64,000 nt of DNA from Polaromonas sp. 39-63-25 (GTDB lineage Bacteria; Pseudomonadota; Gammaproteobacteria; Burkholderiales; Burkholderiaceae_C). The stretch spans positions 1 to 64,000 of the forward strand of contig NZ_NCJH01000013.1 of assembly GCF_002278925.1 (NCBI RefSeq), given 5' to 3'. The notes below the pieces were generated by a model. That model did not search any database and had not been told where the DNA came from. It saw only the letters and a program-made list of their open reading frames with translations. The translations under genes were made by a program, and so were the position numbers. Below are positions 56,049 through 64,000 of the stretch, one piece after another; within the stretch, counting starts at the first letter, position 1; every line of letters starts with the position of its first letter.

Positions 56049-57329
56049 CTATATTTTCAGGGGCCTGGGGCAGATCAGGGACACCGCGGCGTTGTTGCCA
56101 ATCACCAGCACCAGGGTCCTGAGCATGTCGCAAATCGGATCCACCGCCAGGAACAGGATGAAAGCCGCCTCAAAAGGAAGACCGAGGTAGCTGCATGTCA
56201 GTCCGACCAGCGACACCGTGAGCAAGCCCGTCATGCCCGCCGACGCAAAGCCGGCGAGTATCGATGCCGAGAGGATGACGATCAACTCTGTCGGACCAAT
56301 CGGTTTTGCATACAACTGGGCAATGAACACGGTAGCGGCCACGTAATAGATCACCGGCCCGATACGCAGCAGCGACACGCTCAGGGGCACCATCAGCTCG
56401 ACCCTTGAACGCGCAAAACCCAGGCGGTCCGCCAGACTTTCGATCATGATGGGCATGCATGTCGCACTGCTGCGGGTGGCCAACGCGAGGGCAAAGGGGC
56501 CCCTCAAGGCATTGAGAGTCTGGCCCAGCGTCGAGTTGGAACGCTTCCAGATAATGATTGTTGCAATGACCAGGGCCAGCACGGAAGCAACAAAAAACGC
56601 CAGGACAAACTGGGCCATGGCCTGCAAGGGGCCGATGCCGGTTTTGGCCATCTGCGCAGCGCTCATGCAGAAAAGAACGATGGGCAGCGGATAGTTCAAC
56701 CAGCGCATCAGGGTCTGGCAGGAGTGGTAAATGGTTTCCAGGGACTGGGTCAGCCCGTCGGAAACCCGCGACGGAACCTGACCCACCGCAAAACCGAAAA
56801 GCAACGCGAAGACGAGTGCCTTGAGCGTGTCGCCGCTGGCCAGCGCGGCAAAAATATTCGATGGCACCAAGCTGACCAGTACTTCGGTGAAGCTCACCGA
56901 CTTGACCGGCGCATCGACGCCCCCAAGGCTCATGACCGTGTCGCTGGAATTGAGATCGTTGCCGACAATCTTTCCGAAAGTCTGCATGGTTTCACTTGAC
57001 AGGTTGGAACCCGGTTTCATCACCAGCAGTGTTGTCGCCCCCAACAACGCGACAACAATAGAAAACACGACGAACACCACCGCCACGCGAGCCATCAGCC
57101 CGCCGGCCCCACCCTCGCGGAACAGGCGCTGCAAACTGAAAATCACGGCCGACACCATGAAGGGCAAGGCAATCATCTTGAGGAGATCGACATACACATC
57201 GCCCACAAAACCGAGCTTCAGCCCGACGGCAGGCATGTACATGCCCAGCGCGAAACCCGCCGACAGGCTGGCCACCACCACCCAGGGGTTGAGCGCAAAT
57301 GCATAGAGTTTTTTCAGGTTGATCATCAC
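56049..57329 (-). CDS. Dicarboxylate/amino acid:cation symporter family protein, diverged (DAACS 1)
   Basis: A 426-residue member of the DAACS/SLC1 fold. HP1 keeps LATRSSATCMPI. TM8 keeps the substrate-binding Asp and Arg (VDPICDMLRTLVLVIGNN, about 396-413) but has Leu for the conserved Asn and Asn for the Na+-binding Asp. In TM7 the NMDGT motif is replaced by LLRIGPVIYY (about 318). Acidic substrates are likely still recognised, while sodium coupling looks changed. It starts 17 bp after the solute-binding protein gene; a second in-frame ATG follows directly. Confidence 0.82.
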   Translation of the reverse strand: MMINLKKLYAFALNPWVVVASLSAGFALGMYMPAVGLKLGFVGDVYVDLLKMIALPFMVSAVIFSLQRLFREGGAGGLMARVAVVFVVFSIVVALLGATTLLVMKPGSNLSSETMQTFGKIVGNDLNSSDTVMSLGGVDAPVKSVSFTEVLVSLVPSNIFAALASGDTLKALVFALLFGFAVGQVPSRVSDGLTQSLETIYHSCQTLMRWLNYPLPIVLFCMSAAQMAKTGIGPLQAMAQFVLAFFVASVLALVIATIIIWKRSNSTLGQTLNALRGPFALALATRSSATCMPIMIESLADRLGFARSRVELMVPLSVSLLRIGPVIYYVAATVFIAQLYAKPIGPTELIVILSASILAGFASAGMTGLLTVSLVGLTCSYLGLPFEAAFILFLAVDPICDMLRTLVLVIGNNAAVSLICPRPLKI

Positions 57330-57346
57330 ACGCCTTAGTTAATCGA

Positions 57347-58315
57347 TTACCGGTCCAGGGCCTTCAGCACCTTGTCAATCGTCAGCTTTTCGGTGCTCTC
57401 TGCCAAAAACTGGTTCACAAAGGCCAGGAGCGTCGGATCCTGAATGCCCACGGCAATGCCAAGGGTGTCTTCGAGGTCCTTGAATGTGACCGTGCGCAGC
57501 GTCAAGGACGCCGTCGGGTCACTTTTCAAAATCCGCTTGATCTCAAACTCATCACGGTAGGCCGCCATGATCTGGCCTTTTTCAAGCGCCTTGAGGACAG
57601 CCTCCCAGGTCGGAAATTCGCGAAGCTCCGAAAGCGGAAAGTTTTTGCTGGCGTAGTCTGAGAAAGACGATTTCGCAATGACCCCGATGGATCCCTTGAA
57701 TTCGCGAACAACAACGGGGAGGGGCCGCTCCCGAGCCAGTTCGGCAAACTTCACCCGGTTCAGGATGAAGGCGTGGTTCAGGCGGATATAAGGCTCGGTG
57801 AAGCTGATCATCTGGGCCCGCGCCAGTGTCCGCGACAGCTTGCTGATGCCGAGGTCGGCCTCCTGGCGGGCAACCACATCAACCACCTCATTGAAAGTGC
57901 GGGCGCTGCGGTCAAACCTGACGGTGACCTTGAGCTCCTTCGCAATCGCTTTGGCCAGGTCCACCTCCAGACCGACCAGCTCACCCTTCTTCATGTAAAA
58001 GAACGGGGGCGTGTCCACGCCGAGCATCGCAACGACGAGTTCTCCCCGATTGACGATGCGGGCAATGCTGGGCGCCAGCAGTCGGCCATCGGCCACCTTG
58101 ACCAGGCTCGGAGCAGGCAACGGAGAGGGTACCAGCGCCACCTCCGCCAATGGAGCGGCAGGGGCCGGCGCGCTGGCGGTAGGGGGCGCCGCGAAGGCTG
58201 CACCGGCACAACCCCAGAGCCCGAGAACAAACAAGCAGGCTTTCCACCAGGAAGTTGACTGGCTGTGCAAGGGCTGTCCGGACTGTGTTTTTGACATCAT
58301 CAAATCCTGATTCAT
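57347..58315 (-). CDS. Orphan periplasmic solute-binding protein (family 3)
   Basis: A 322-residue protein with a signal peptide (core ACLFVLGLWGCAGAAFA) and an Ala/Pro-rich segment, followed by a type 2 periplasmic-binding domain: RIVNRGELVVAMLGVDTPPF, GLEVDLAKAIAKELKVTVRF, and ISFTEPYIRLNHAFILNR. This fold binds polar amino acids. No ABC permease or ATPase is nearby, so it is either orphaned, scavenging, or linked to the adjacent symporters. The ATG at 58315 overlaps the upstream stop by 4 bp (ATGA). Confidence 0.85.
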   Translation of the reverse strand: MNQDLMMSKTQSGQPLHSQSTSWWKACLFVLGLWGCAGAAFAAPPTASAPAPAAPLAEVALVPSPLPAPSLVKVADGRLLAPSIARIVNRGELVVAMLGVDTPPFFYMKKGELVGLEVDLAKAIAKELKVTVRFDRSARTFNEVVDVVARQEADLGISKLSRTLARAQMISFTEPYIRLNHAFILNRVKFAELARERPLPVVVREFKGSIGVIAKSSFSDYASKNFPLSELREFPTWEAVLKALEKGQIMAAYRDEFEIKRILKSDPTASLTLRTVTFKDLEDTLGIAVGIQDPTLLAFVNQFLAESTEKLTIDKVLKALDR

Positions 58316-58527
58316 GGCTTGGCAACGGAGGGCGAAGGCGCGTCCCCGACGGGTGCTGATGAAGGCGGGGTTACGGTTAACACCGCTGCGGGCGCAGTTC
58401 CTTCTGCGGGTGAAGAAATCTTCTTGCCGATTTCCACCCCGAGCAAGAACAGGAGCACACAAAGCAGCAACAGGCAAAGCCCGGCAATGGTCATCATCCG
58501 GGTCGTCAGCGACAAAGTGTATTGCAT
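58312..58527 (-). CDS. Small single-pass membrane protein
   Basis: A 71-residue protein with one strong hydrophobic helix (MMTIAGLCLLLLCVLLFLLG, about 11-30) and a Pro/Ala/Ser-rich periplasmic or cytoplasmic tail. No family recognised. Its stop overlaps the start of the solute-binding protein gene. It may help assemble or retain the neighbouring transport proteins. Confidence 0.65.
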   Translation of the reverse strand: MQYTLSLTTRMMTIAGLCLLLLCVLLFLLGVEIGKKISSPAEGTAPAAVLTVTPPSSAPVGDAPSPSVAKP

Positions 58528-58546
58528 TTGTTACCTATCTTCACGT

Positions 58547-58933
58547 TCAAGGAACCATCACGGTGAACTGCCCCGGGACAAGAATCTGGATGACGCCACC
58601 CCACTGGCACATCAGCTTGGAAGAGTTCTGCAAGGCAGGCATCCCGCCCAGCAATACCGTCGCAGAACCGGGCATCCAGGGTGCGGCAGTCATGGGAATG
58701 CAGGGCATGGGCGTCAACACGCCGAGAGCGGCAGCCGTAGCGGCAGCCACCATCGGGTTGGAGGGGCAATTGCACATGCCAAAGGGCAGCACATTGACAA
58801 ACGGAACATGGTCCATGATGTTCGCGGCCGGTCCACCCGTGAGCACACGGTTCGCGGGAAGCACGGTCAGCACGCTGGGGGCCACGCCAAAACTGCACTG
58901 AAGGGTTGCGCCCACGGCGACCTGAATGCCCAT
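58547..58933 (-). CDS. PAAR-like protein (DUF4280)
   Basis: A 128-residue DUF4280-type PAAR-like tip protein: VAVGATLQCSFGVAPS at the N-terminus, MCNCPSNPMV, and LMCQWGGVIQI at the end. Cys are at 13, 54, 56, 78 and 109. Such proteins cap the VgrG spike. It lies two genes after vgrG in the operon. No toxin domain is attached. Confidence 0.85.
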   Translation of the reverse strand: MGIQVAVGATLQCSFGVAPSVLTVLPANRVLTGGPAANIMDHVPFVNVLPFGMCNCPSNPMVAAATAAALGVLTPMPCIPMTAAPWMPGSATVLLGGMPALQNSSKLMCQWGGVIQILVPGQFTVMVP

Positions 58934-58935
58934 GC

Positions 58936-59676
58936 TCAGCCTTTCACCAGTTTTTCGAGACGTTTCATGAGGCTGGTTTTGGCGTCGTCACGCAACTCCA
59001 CCCCTTTACTGTCGAAACGCCTGGGTTTGCCAACCGGTTTTCCTGCGCGGTACAACAGCACCTCCATCACCTGCCCGTCCGGCCAGTACCGCGTCAGCGG
59101 CCCCTCAAGCAGGTTGTTTCTGTAGCTGGCTTTCTGCACCACCGCACCGTCGCGGTCGTAGTCCAGCGTTTCCCCTTCCAGCAGGCCCTTGCGGTACTGC
59201 GACCGGCGGACCACCTCACCCTCGTTCATGAACAAGACCTCGCCTTCCACCTCACCTCTGAAAAAATTCTGTTTCATGGCGACCTCTCCGGCTTCCGAAT
59301 AGGAGACCGACTCGCCATGAAGACTCCCATTCGAAAACCGCTGCTCGGACAACAGGCGCCCTTTCACGAAAACGCGGGTCAAGCCATGCTGCAAGCCGCG
59401 GCTGTAATTCGCCTCCTGCACCGGATTGCCATGCTCATCAAAAAGCCTGAGGACACCATGGAGCACACCCGCATCGTATTGGGCGCTGGCAAGCAGCTTG
59501 CCGTCTGGGCCAAAAGAGCTCATTTCGCCGTGAAGCACACCGTCCATCAAACCGGCGCGGTTGGACAGCCCGCCGGCGTCATTGAACTGCTCGCGCTCGA
59601 CAAAGCCGCGCGGCATCTCGCCAGCGGGCGTGTCCGCGGGTACCGCAGCAGTGGCAGAGGTTTTTTGGGCCGTCAT
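58936..59676 (-). CDS. MORN/YwqK-type repeat protein
   Basis: A 246-residue cytoplasmic protein composed of MORN-like repeats (G.L.G...Y...G variants), such as DGVLHGEMSSFGPDGKLLAS, AGVLHGVLRLFDEHGN, NGSLHGESVSYSEAGEV and LLEGETLDYDRDGA, as in proteins called YwqK antitoxins. It lies between vgrG and the PAAR-like gene, starting 1 bp after the vgrG stop. It could be a chaperone/adaptor or an immunity protein. No enzymatic motif is seen. Confidence 0.75.
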   Translation of the reverse strand: MTAQKTSATAAVPADTPAGEMPRGFVEREQFNDAGGLSNRAGLMDGVLHGEMSSFGPDGKLLASAQYDAGVLHGVLRLFDEHGNPVQEANYSRGLQHGLTRVFVKGRLLSEQRFSNGSLHGESVSYSEAGEVAMKQNFFRGEVEGEVLFMNEGEVVRRSQYRKGLLEGETLDYDRDGAVVQKASYRNNLLEGPLTRYWPDGQVMEVLLYRAGKPVGKPRRFDSKGVELRDDAKTSLMKRLEKLVKG

Positions 59677-59677
59677 C

Positions 59678-61669
59678 TCAGTTGATCTTTACCAGGCCAC
59701 CCTTGAGGGTCAGCATCCCGCCGCCGTCCACCGTTTGCATGGCTGACGCCTTGTTGGTCACCATCGCACCCTCGTTGTCCAGCGTGGTCCCGGCCTTGTT
59801 CTTTAATCCGGTGCCAGCCTGGTTCGTCAGGTCCAGTCCGGCCTTGTTGGTCAGGGACGTGCCGGCCTCGTTGGTCAGCGCTGTGCCTGCCTTGCTGGTC
59901 AGGGACGTGCCGGCCTCGGCAGCGAAAGTGGTTCCAGACTTGATCGTGATGGAGCCTGTCACATCAATCACCAGGTTGCCCGTAACCTTCAGTTCGTAGT
60001 TCCCGGTGACGGCCTGACTGAAATCAGCCTTGTTGGTATGGGTCTCATTGCCGGTGATCGTGAGCTCGCGTGTGCCTTTGACCTTGTGCACTTCCTTGCC
60101 CGTCTGGACATCAACAGTGCGGTCACCCTTTTCCAGCGTGTGTGTCTCGGAACCCTTGACCAGCTTGGTGCTCAGGTCGTTCTCGATCTCGATCTTCATG
60201 TCTTTCTGCGCATGGAAATAGAACTCTTCCGAATCCTTTTTGTCTTCCATCCGCATCTCATTGCCGGCGGTGCCCTGCTTGGAAGCGCGGGATTTGATGG
60301 TGCTCTGGGTTTGCATGCCCGGCAGCGTCACCGGCGTGGTGTTCTCGGCGTTGTAGACGCAGCCAGTGACAATAGGCCGGTCGGGATCGCCATCGACATA
60401 ACTGACCACCACTTCCTGTCCAATCCGCGGCAGGAACAGGCTCCCCCAGCCGAGCCCGGCCCAGGACTGGGAAACGCGCACCCAGCACGAACTGTTTTCG
60501 TCCTTGACGCCAATCCGGTCCCAATGGAACTGCACCTTGATCCGCCCATGCGTGTCGGTCCATATTTCCTCGCCGCTGGGTCCCACCACCAGAGCCGTCT
60601 GGCTGCCCGAAACCCGCGGAAGCGGCGACAGGCGCGGCGGACGGAAGGGCACGGTGGCGGCAAACGCCTCAAAGCTGTTGCTGTACTGCGCGTTGCTGGC
60701 CGTATGCGTCACTGCCCGCAGCACCAGCGTCGTGTTCAAGGCTGTTCTCGAATGACCCGAGAGCGTGAATTTCCTGCCTGCGGAAAGCGGGTAGCAATAA
60801 CTCGTGCCGCGGCATACCGCGCCGTCGACCTGGCTGGCTTCCGAGCGGACCTTGGCGCGCTGCGTGCCATCGGCCAGCACTGCATGTTTGCCTGGAAATT
60901 CGAACTGCTTTCCCTTGCCCGTCGCCCCCGCGGATTCGGTCAGCAATGCGGTGCTGGGCGTGAGGTAGTTGTAGTCACTGTATTCAAATTTCTGCGCCAC
61001 CAGGCGGCTTTCGTACTCCAGCTGGTTGACGGTATCCATCATGCGGCGCCCACCAGGGTCGGGGAAGTAACGCAAAGCGGCTCCATCAACACAATCGATG
61101 TGGGCGGCCGAACTGTCGCCCAGCACCATGGTGTGCCCGCCATCGGTGAAGGTGAAGAAATAGAAGATGCCTTCCTCCTCCATCAACCGGGAGATGAACT
61201 CCAGTGCAGTCTCGTCGTACTGGACGCAGTATTCGCGGCTTCCATAAGTCCCCGTCAGCTGCGCATCAAAAGTCACGCCAAACTCGCCCAGGACCGCCTT
61301 GATGATGTCGGCCGCCGTCTTGTTCTGGTAGATGGCCCTGTCTCTGCTGAGTGTCAGGAGCCAGAGGCTGGGCACCAACTCCGCCGAATAGGACGAGAAA
61401 GAGCGGTCACCGCCCGCGTGCATGAAACGCGACACGATGCCGTTGAAAAACCGGGCAGGTCCAGCCGGCAAGGCGAGCTTGACCGTGACCGAAGCGCCCA
61501 CAATCAGGGCCGGATCCAGGCCTGTGTCGGACGAACGCATCGCCAGCGAAAACCTGAAAGGCTGCGAGATGGCCTCCACGCCCTGGAAGGAGTCGAGCAA
61601 CAACACATCTGCGCCGAACGGTGTGGTCACCGTCAACGCGGAGTTTGTCTGTTTGAAGCCAGTCCGCAT
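59678..61669 (-). CDS. vgrG: Type VI secretion spike protein VgrG
   Basis: A 663-residue VgrG: a gp27-like N-terminal part (FRFSLAMRSSDTGLDPALIVG and YCVQYDETALEFISRLMEEE), the OB-fold gp5 part (RIKVQFHWDRIGVKDENSSC, then GDPDRPIVTGCVYNAEN), and a needle. The C-terminus (about 600-645) carries many short TSLTNKAG-like repeats (TxLxNxAG), probably a beta-helix extension, with no attached toxin domain. It lies 6 bp after the tssH stop. Confidence 0.95.
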   Translation of the reverse strand: MRTGFKQTNSALTVTTPFGADVLLLDSFQGVEAISQPFRFSLAMRSSDTGLDPALIVGASVTVKLALPAGPARFFNGIVSRFMHAGGDRSFSSYSAELVPSLWLLTLSRDRAIYQNKTAADIIKAVLGEFGVTFDAQLTGTYGSREYCVQYDETALEFISRLMEEEGIFYFFTFTDGGHTMVLGDSSAAHIDCVDGAALRYFPDPGGRRMMDTVNQLEYESRLVAQKFEYSDYNYLTPSTALLTESAGATGKGKQFEFPGKHAVLADGTQRAKVRSEASQVDGAVCRGTSYCYPLSAGRKFTLSGHSRTALNTTLVLRAVTHTASNAQYSNSFEAFAATVPFRPPRLSPLPRVSGSQTALVVGPSGEEIWTDTHGRIKVQFHWDRIGVKDENSSCWVRVSQSWAGLGWGSLFLPRIGQEVVVSYVDGDPDRPIVTGCVYNAENTTPVTLPGMQTQSTIKSRASKQGTAGNEMRMEDKKDSEEFYFHAQKDMKIEIENDLSTKLVKGSETHTLEKGDRTVDVQTGKEVHKVKGTRELTITGNETHTNKADFSQAVTGNYELKVTGNLVIDVTGSITIKSGTTFAAEAGTSLTSKAGTALTNEAGTSLTNKAGLDLTNQAGTGLKNKAGTTLDNEGAMVTNKASAMQTVDGGGMLTLKGGLVKIN

Positions 61670-61675
61670 GCGCCT

Positions 61676-64000
61676 CTATACCTGTTTCGGCGGGCCGAAA
61701 GTAAAGGAAAAATCGTCACGTGCATCCACGCCCATATGCACCTCGTCAAAGGCGTCGGACATGGAAATCCGCTCCAGTACCTGGCGTGAAAGCTCAGGCA
61801 GAACGGCATGCGACAGGATGTGGTCAACGTTACGCGCACCACTGTCGACTTCCGTACACCGGGCCGTGATGGTTTGCGCCACGGCGTCGTCCCAGGTGAA
61901 CTCGGCTTTGTGGTTGCGGGAGAAGCGCTGGGCCAGCTTTCCCAGCTTGAGGCTCACAATGGACCGTATCTGCTCGTCGCCAAGCGGGTAATAGGGAACA
62001 ATCGCCAGTCGCCCGAGAAAAGCCGGCGAAAACTGTTGCATCAATACCGGCCGCAGGCGCTCGATCAGGACTTCCGGATCCGGCCGTCGCCCACCTTCGC
62101 AGGCATCGGTGATGACATCCTGGGCGGCATTGGACGTCAGCAGAATCAGCGTGTTCTTGAAATCGATCTGGACACCTTCGCCATCTTCCATGACGCCTTT
62201 GTCGAAAACCTGGAAAAAGAGCTCCAGCACGTCGGGATGCGCCTTTTCCATTTCGTCAAGCAAGACCACGCTGTAAGGCCGGCGCCGGACAGCTTCTGTG
62301 AGGACGCCGCCACGACCGTAGCCGACATAGCCCGGTGGCGCCCCCTTGAGGCTGGACACGGTGTGGGCCTCCTGGAATTCGGACATGTTGACGGTCACCA
62401 TGTTGCGGTCTCCGCCATAAATCATGTCGGCCAGTGCAAACGCAGTCTCGGTCTTGCCTACGCCGCTGGGGCCGACCAGCAGGAAGACCCCGACCGGCTT
62501 GCCCGGGTCATCCAGGTCAGCACGGGAAGTCCGGACGCGTCGCGCAATCGCATCCAGCGCCTGGTCCTGCCCAACCACGCGCTCGGCCAGTTTTTCCTTG
62601 AGGTTGAGGACGGTATGCAACTCGTCGGCCAGCATCTTGCCGACCGGAATGCCGGTCCAGCCGGAAATCACGGAAGCAACAACGCCTGAGTCAACACACA
62701 CAGGAATCATGGGCTCGTCGCTCTGGATCGCATCCAGTCCCTTCTCGAGCCGGTTCAGGGACGCAGACATGTCTTCGCTGTCTTCGCCTTCCAGCTGGCT
62801 GCCGTCCTCCCCCAATCCTTCGGCGATGCGCTTGCGCAATGCCACAATTTCGGCGACCGCACTTTTTTCCTCTTCAAGCTTTTCCTTCAGGCGGCGCCAG
62901 CGTTGCCTGAGGCCTTCGAGTTCCAGAGACAGCGCGGCAATCGCGTGCGCATGGTCGCGCCCGGTTGCAGATTCATGGCGGTAGATCCGCAGCTGGTTTT
63001 CCGCATTGGATATCTCGCGCACCACCGATTCGATTTCCGGCGGCAGTCCGTTCTGCCCAATGGCCACACGCGCGCACGCCGTATCCAGCACGCTGATGGC
63101 CTTGTCGGGAAGCTGGCGCCCCGAGATATAACGGTGCGACAGCTTGACGGCGTCCCTGACTGCATCGTCGATGATCTCGACGCCGTGATGCTTTTCCAGC
63201 GTTTGGACCATGCCGCGCAGCATGTCAATGGCGACCTCCTCGGTAGGCTCGTCAACCTTGACCACCTGGAAGCGTCGCGCCAGGGCCGGGTCGCGCTCGA
63301 CATATTTTTTGTACTCGGCCCAGGTGGTGGCCGCGATCGTGCGCAGCTCACCACGTGCCAGCGCAGGCTTGAGAAGATTGGCAGCGTCGCCCTGGCCTTC
63401 CGCCCCGCCGGCGCCAATCAGCTGGTGCGCCTCGTCGATGAACAGCACGATGGGCACCAGGGAGGCCTTGACTTCGGCAATAACGGATTTCAAGCGGTTC
63501 TCGAACTCGCCCTTGACGCCTGCTCCGGCTTGCAGCAAGGCCAGGTCCAGCGAGCGCACAGATACCTTTTGCAGGGCAGGAGGAACATCGCCCTGCACGA
63601 TGCGCTGCGCAAAACCTTCCACCACTGCGGTTTTGCCGACGCCGGCCTCACCGGTCAGAATGGGATTGTTTTGCCGCCGGCGCAACAAGACATCAATGAT
63701 CTGGCGAATCTCGGCATCGCGCCCACGGATGGGATCAATCAGGCCCTGCCTGGCCTGCTCCGTGATGTCGACGGTGTATTGGTCCAGCGAAGGGTTGGAT
63801 GACGCGCCACGACGCATGGTGGGCATTTGCGGGGAAGACGCTTCCGACACACCCGGTCCGGCTGCCGGGCCCTGCGCCTGCGACATGGCTGCCGGTTTCG
63901 CCGAGCGCACGGCACCACCGGCGTCTTCCGCCGAGTTGGTCAACAAATCGGCCAAATTCTTGCGCAGGCTCTCGCGCGGAATTTGCAGCAAGCCTGGCGC
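61676..64000 (-). CDS. tssH: Type VI secretion ATPase TssH/ClpV (N-terminus cut by window edge)
   Basis: 774 residues of a ClpV AAA+ unfoldase that recycles contracted T6SS sheaths. The first AAA domain has Walker A GEAGVGKTAV, the second has GPSGVGKTET, and between them is a coiled-coil M-domain. DEAHQL and LDEMEKAHPDVLELF are the Walker B segments. The N-terminal Clp_N domain lies beyond position 64000; the frame is open to the edge. A TTG at 63991 should not be taken as the start. Confidence 0.95.
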   Translation of the reverse strand, partial: APGLLQIPRESLRKNLADLLTNSAEDAGGAVRSAKPAAMSQAQGPAAGPGVSEASSPQMPTMRRGASSNPSLDQYTVDITEQARQGLIDPIRGRDAEIRQIIDVLLRRRQNNPILTGEAGVGKTAVVEGFAQRIVQGDVPPALQKVSVRSLDLALLQAGAGVKGEFENRLKSVIAEVKASLVPIVLFIDEAHQLIGAGGAEGQGDAANLLKPALARGELRTIAATTWAEYKKYVERDPALARRFQVVKVDEPTEEVAIDMLRGMVQTLEKHHGVEIIDDAVRDAVKLSHRYISGRQLPDKAISVLDTACARVAIGQNGLPPEIESVVREISNAENQLRIYRHESATGRDHAHAIAALSLELEGLRQRWRRLKEKLEEEKSAVAEIVALRKRIAEGLGEDGSQLEGEDSEDMSASLNRLEKGLDAIQSDEPMIPVCVDSGVVASVISGWTGIPVGKMLADELHTVLNLKEKLAERVVGQDQALDAIARRVRTSRADLDDPGKPVGVFLLVGPSGVGKTETAFALADMIYGGDRNMVTVNMSEFQEAHTVSSLKGAPPGYVGYGRGGVLTEAVRRRPYSVVLLDEMEKAHPDVLELFFQVFDKGVMEDGEGVQIDFKNTLILLTSNAAQDVITDACEGGRRPDPEVLIERLRPVLMQQFSPAFLGRLAIVPYYPLGDEQIRSIVSLKLGKLAQRFSRNHKAEFTWDDAVAQTITARCTEVDSGARNVDHILSHAVLPELSRQVLERISMSDAFDEVHMGVDARDDFSFTFGPPKQV

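Noticed and set aside
58936-59676. Toxin-antitoxin module
   Set aside because: The MORN/YwqK name suggests an antitoxin, but no toxin gene adjoins it.
60038-61789. 583-codon plus-strand frame opposite vgrG
   Set aside because: Antisense shadow; VgrG on the minus strand has complete domains.

Overview
The window looks like chromosome from a GC-rich betaproteobacterium of the Burkholderiales, most likely Comamonadaceae near Polaromonas or Rhodoferax. The reasons are the 16S rRNA type at the left edge, the gene repertoire, and short dispersed repeats that I associate with that family. This is family-level judgement from reading; no database search was run.

Layout. 1-927: 5' part of an rrn operon on the minus strand, with its leader and a strong promoter; the 16S gene carries a 24-bp tandem duplication. 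1096-10648: housekeeping and accessory genes (isoquinoline-oxidoreductase-like molybdoenzyme pair, ABC-F ATPase Uup, phospholipase D lipoprotein, DUF2141 protein, low-affinity iron permease family protein, class III cyclase, GNAT acetyltransferase). 10767-19466: a MocR-type regulator facing a tightly packed nine-gene operon with two LysE exporters, a DMT transporter and several PLP or small-molecule enzymes. 19601-25440: histidine phosphatase, cutA, and a caa3-type cytochrome oxidase cluster with a subunit I+III fusion. 25551-43939: sorbosone-dehydrogenase-like protein, creatininase, radical SAM protein, AlaX-type editing protein, ScsB/DsbD-like thiol reductase with a redoxin partner, hemE, priA, an AEC transporter, a Rep-type helicase and outer-membrane phospholipase A. 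44146-64000: a type VI secretion operon read right to left (tssH, vgrG, MORN protein, PAAR-like DUF4280 protein, a metabolic insert, tssJ, tssK, tssL, tssM, tssA, unknown proline-tailed protein). The tssB-G genes must lie outside the window.

Most interesting points. (1) The T6SS operon holds an Asp/Glu racemase, two strongly diverged dicarboxylate/amino-acid symporters, an orphan solute-binding protein and a small membrane protein, all between the VgrG/PAAR genes and tssJ; this may be a T6SS-coupled acidic (D-)amino-acid system. (2) A short dispersed repeat is read through in the same frame in six coding positions, where it supplies signal-peptide cores, a membrane-helix segment and linkers. 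(3) A second, GC-rich ~95-bp repeat is inserted in frame in priA and forms the C-terminus of a dehydratase gene. (4) Several genes have a -10-like box exactly 6 nt before the start codon and no Shine-Dalgarno, suggesting leaderless transcripts. One pair appears to share a single symmetric -10 giving divergent starts 18 bp apart.

No CRISPR array, tRNA, integrase or transposase was seen.
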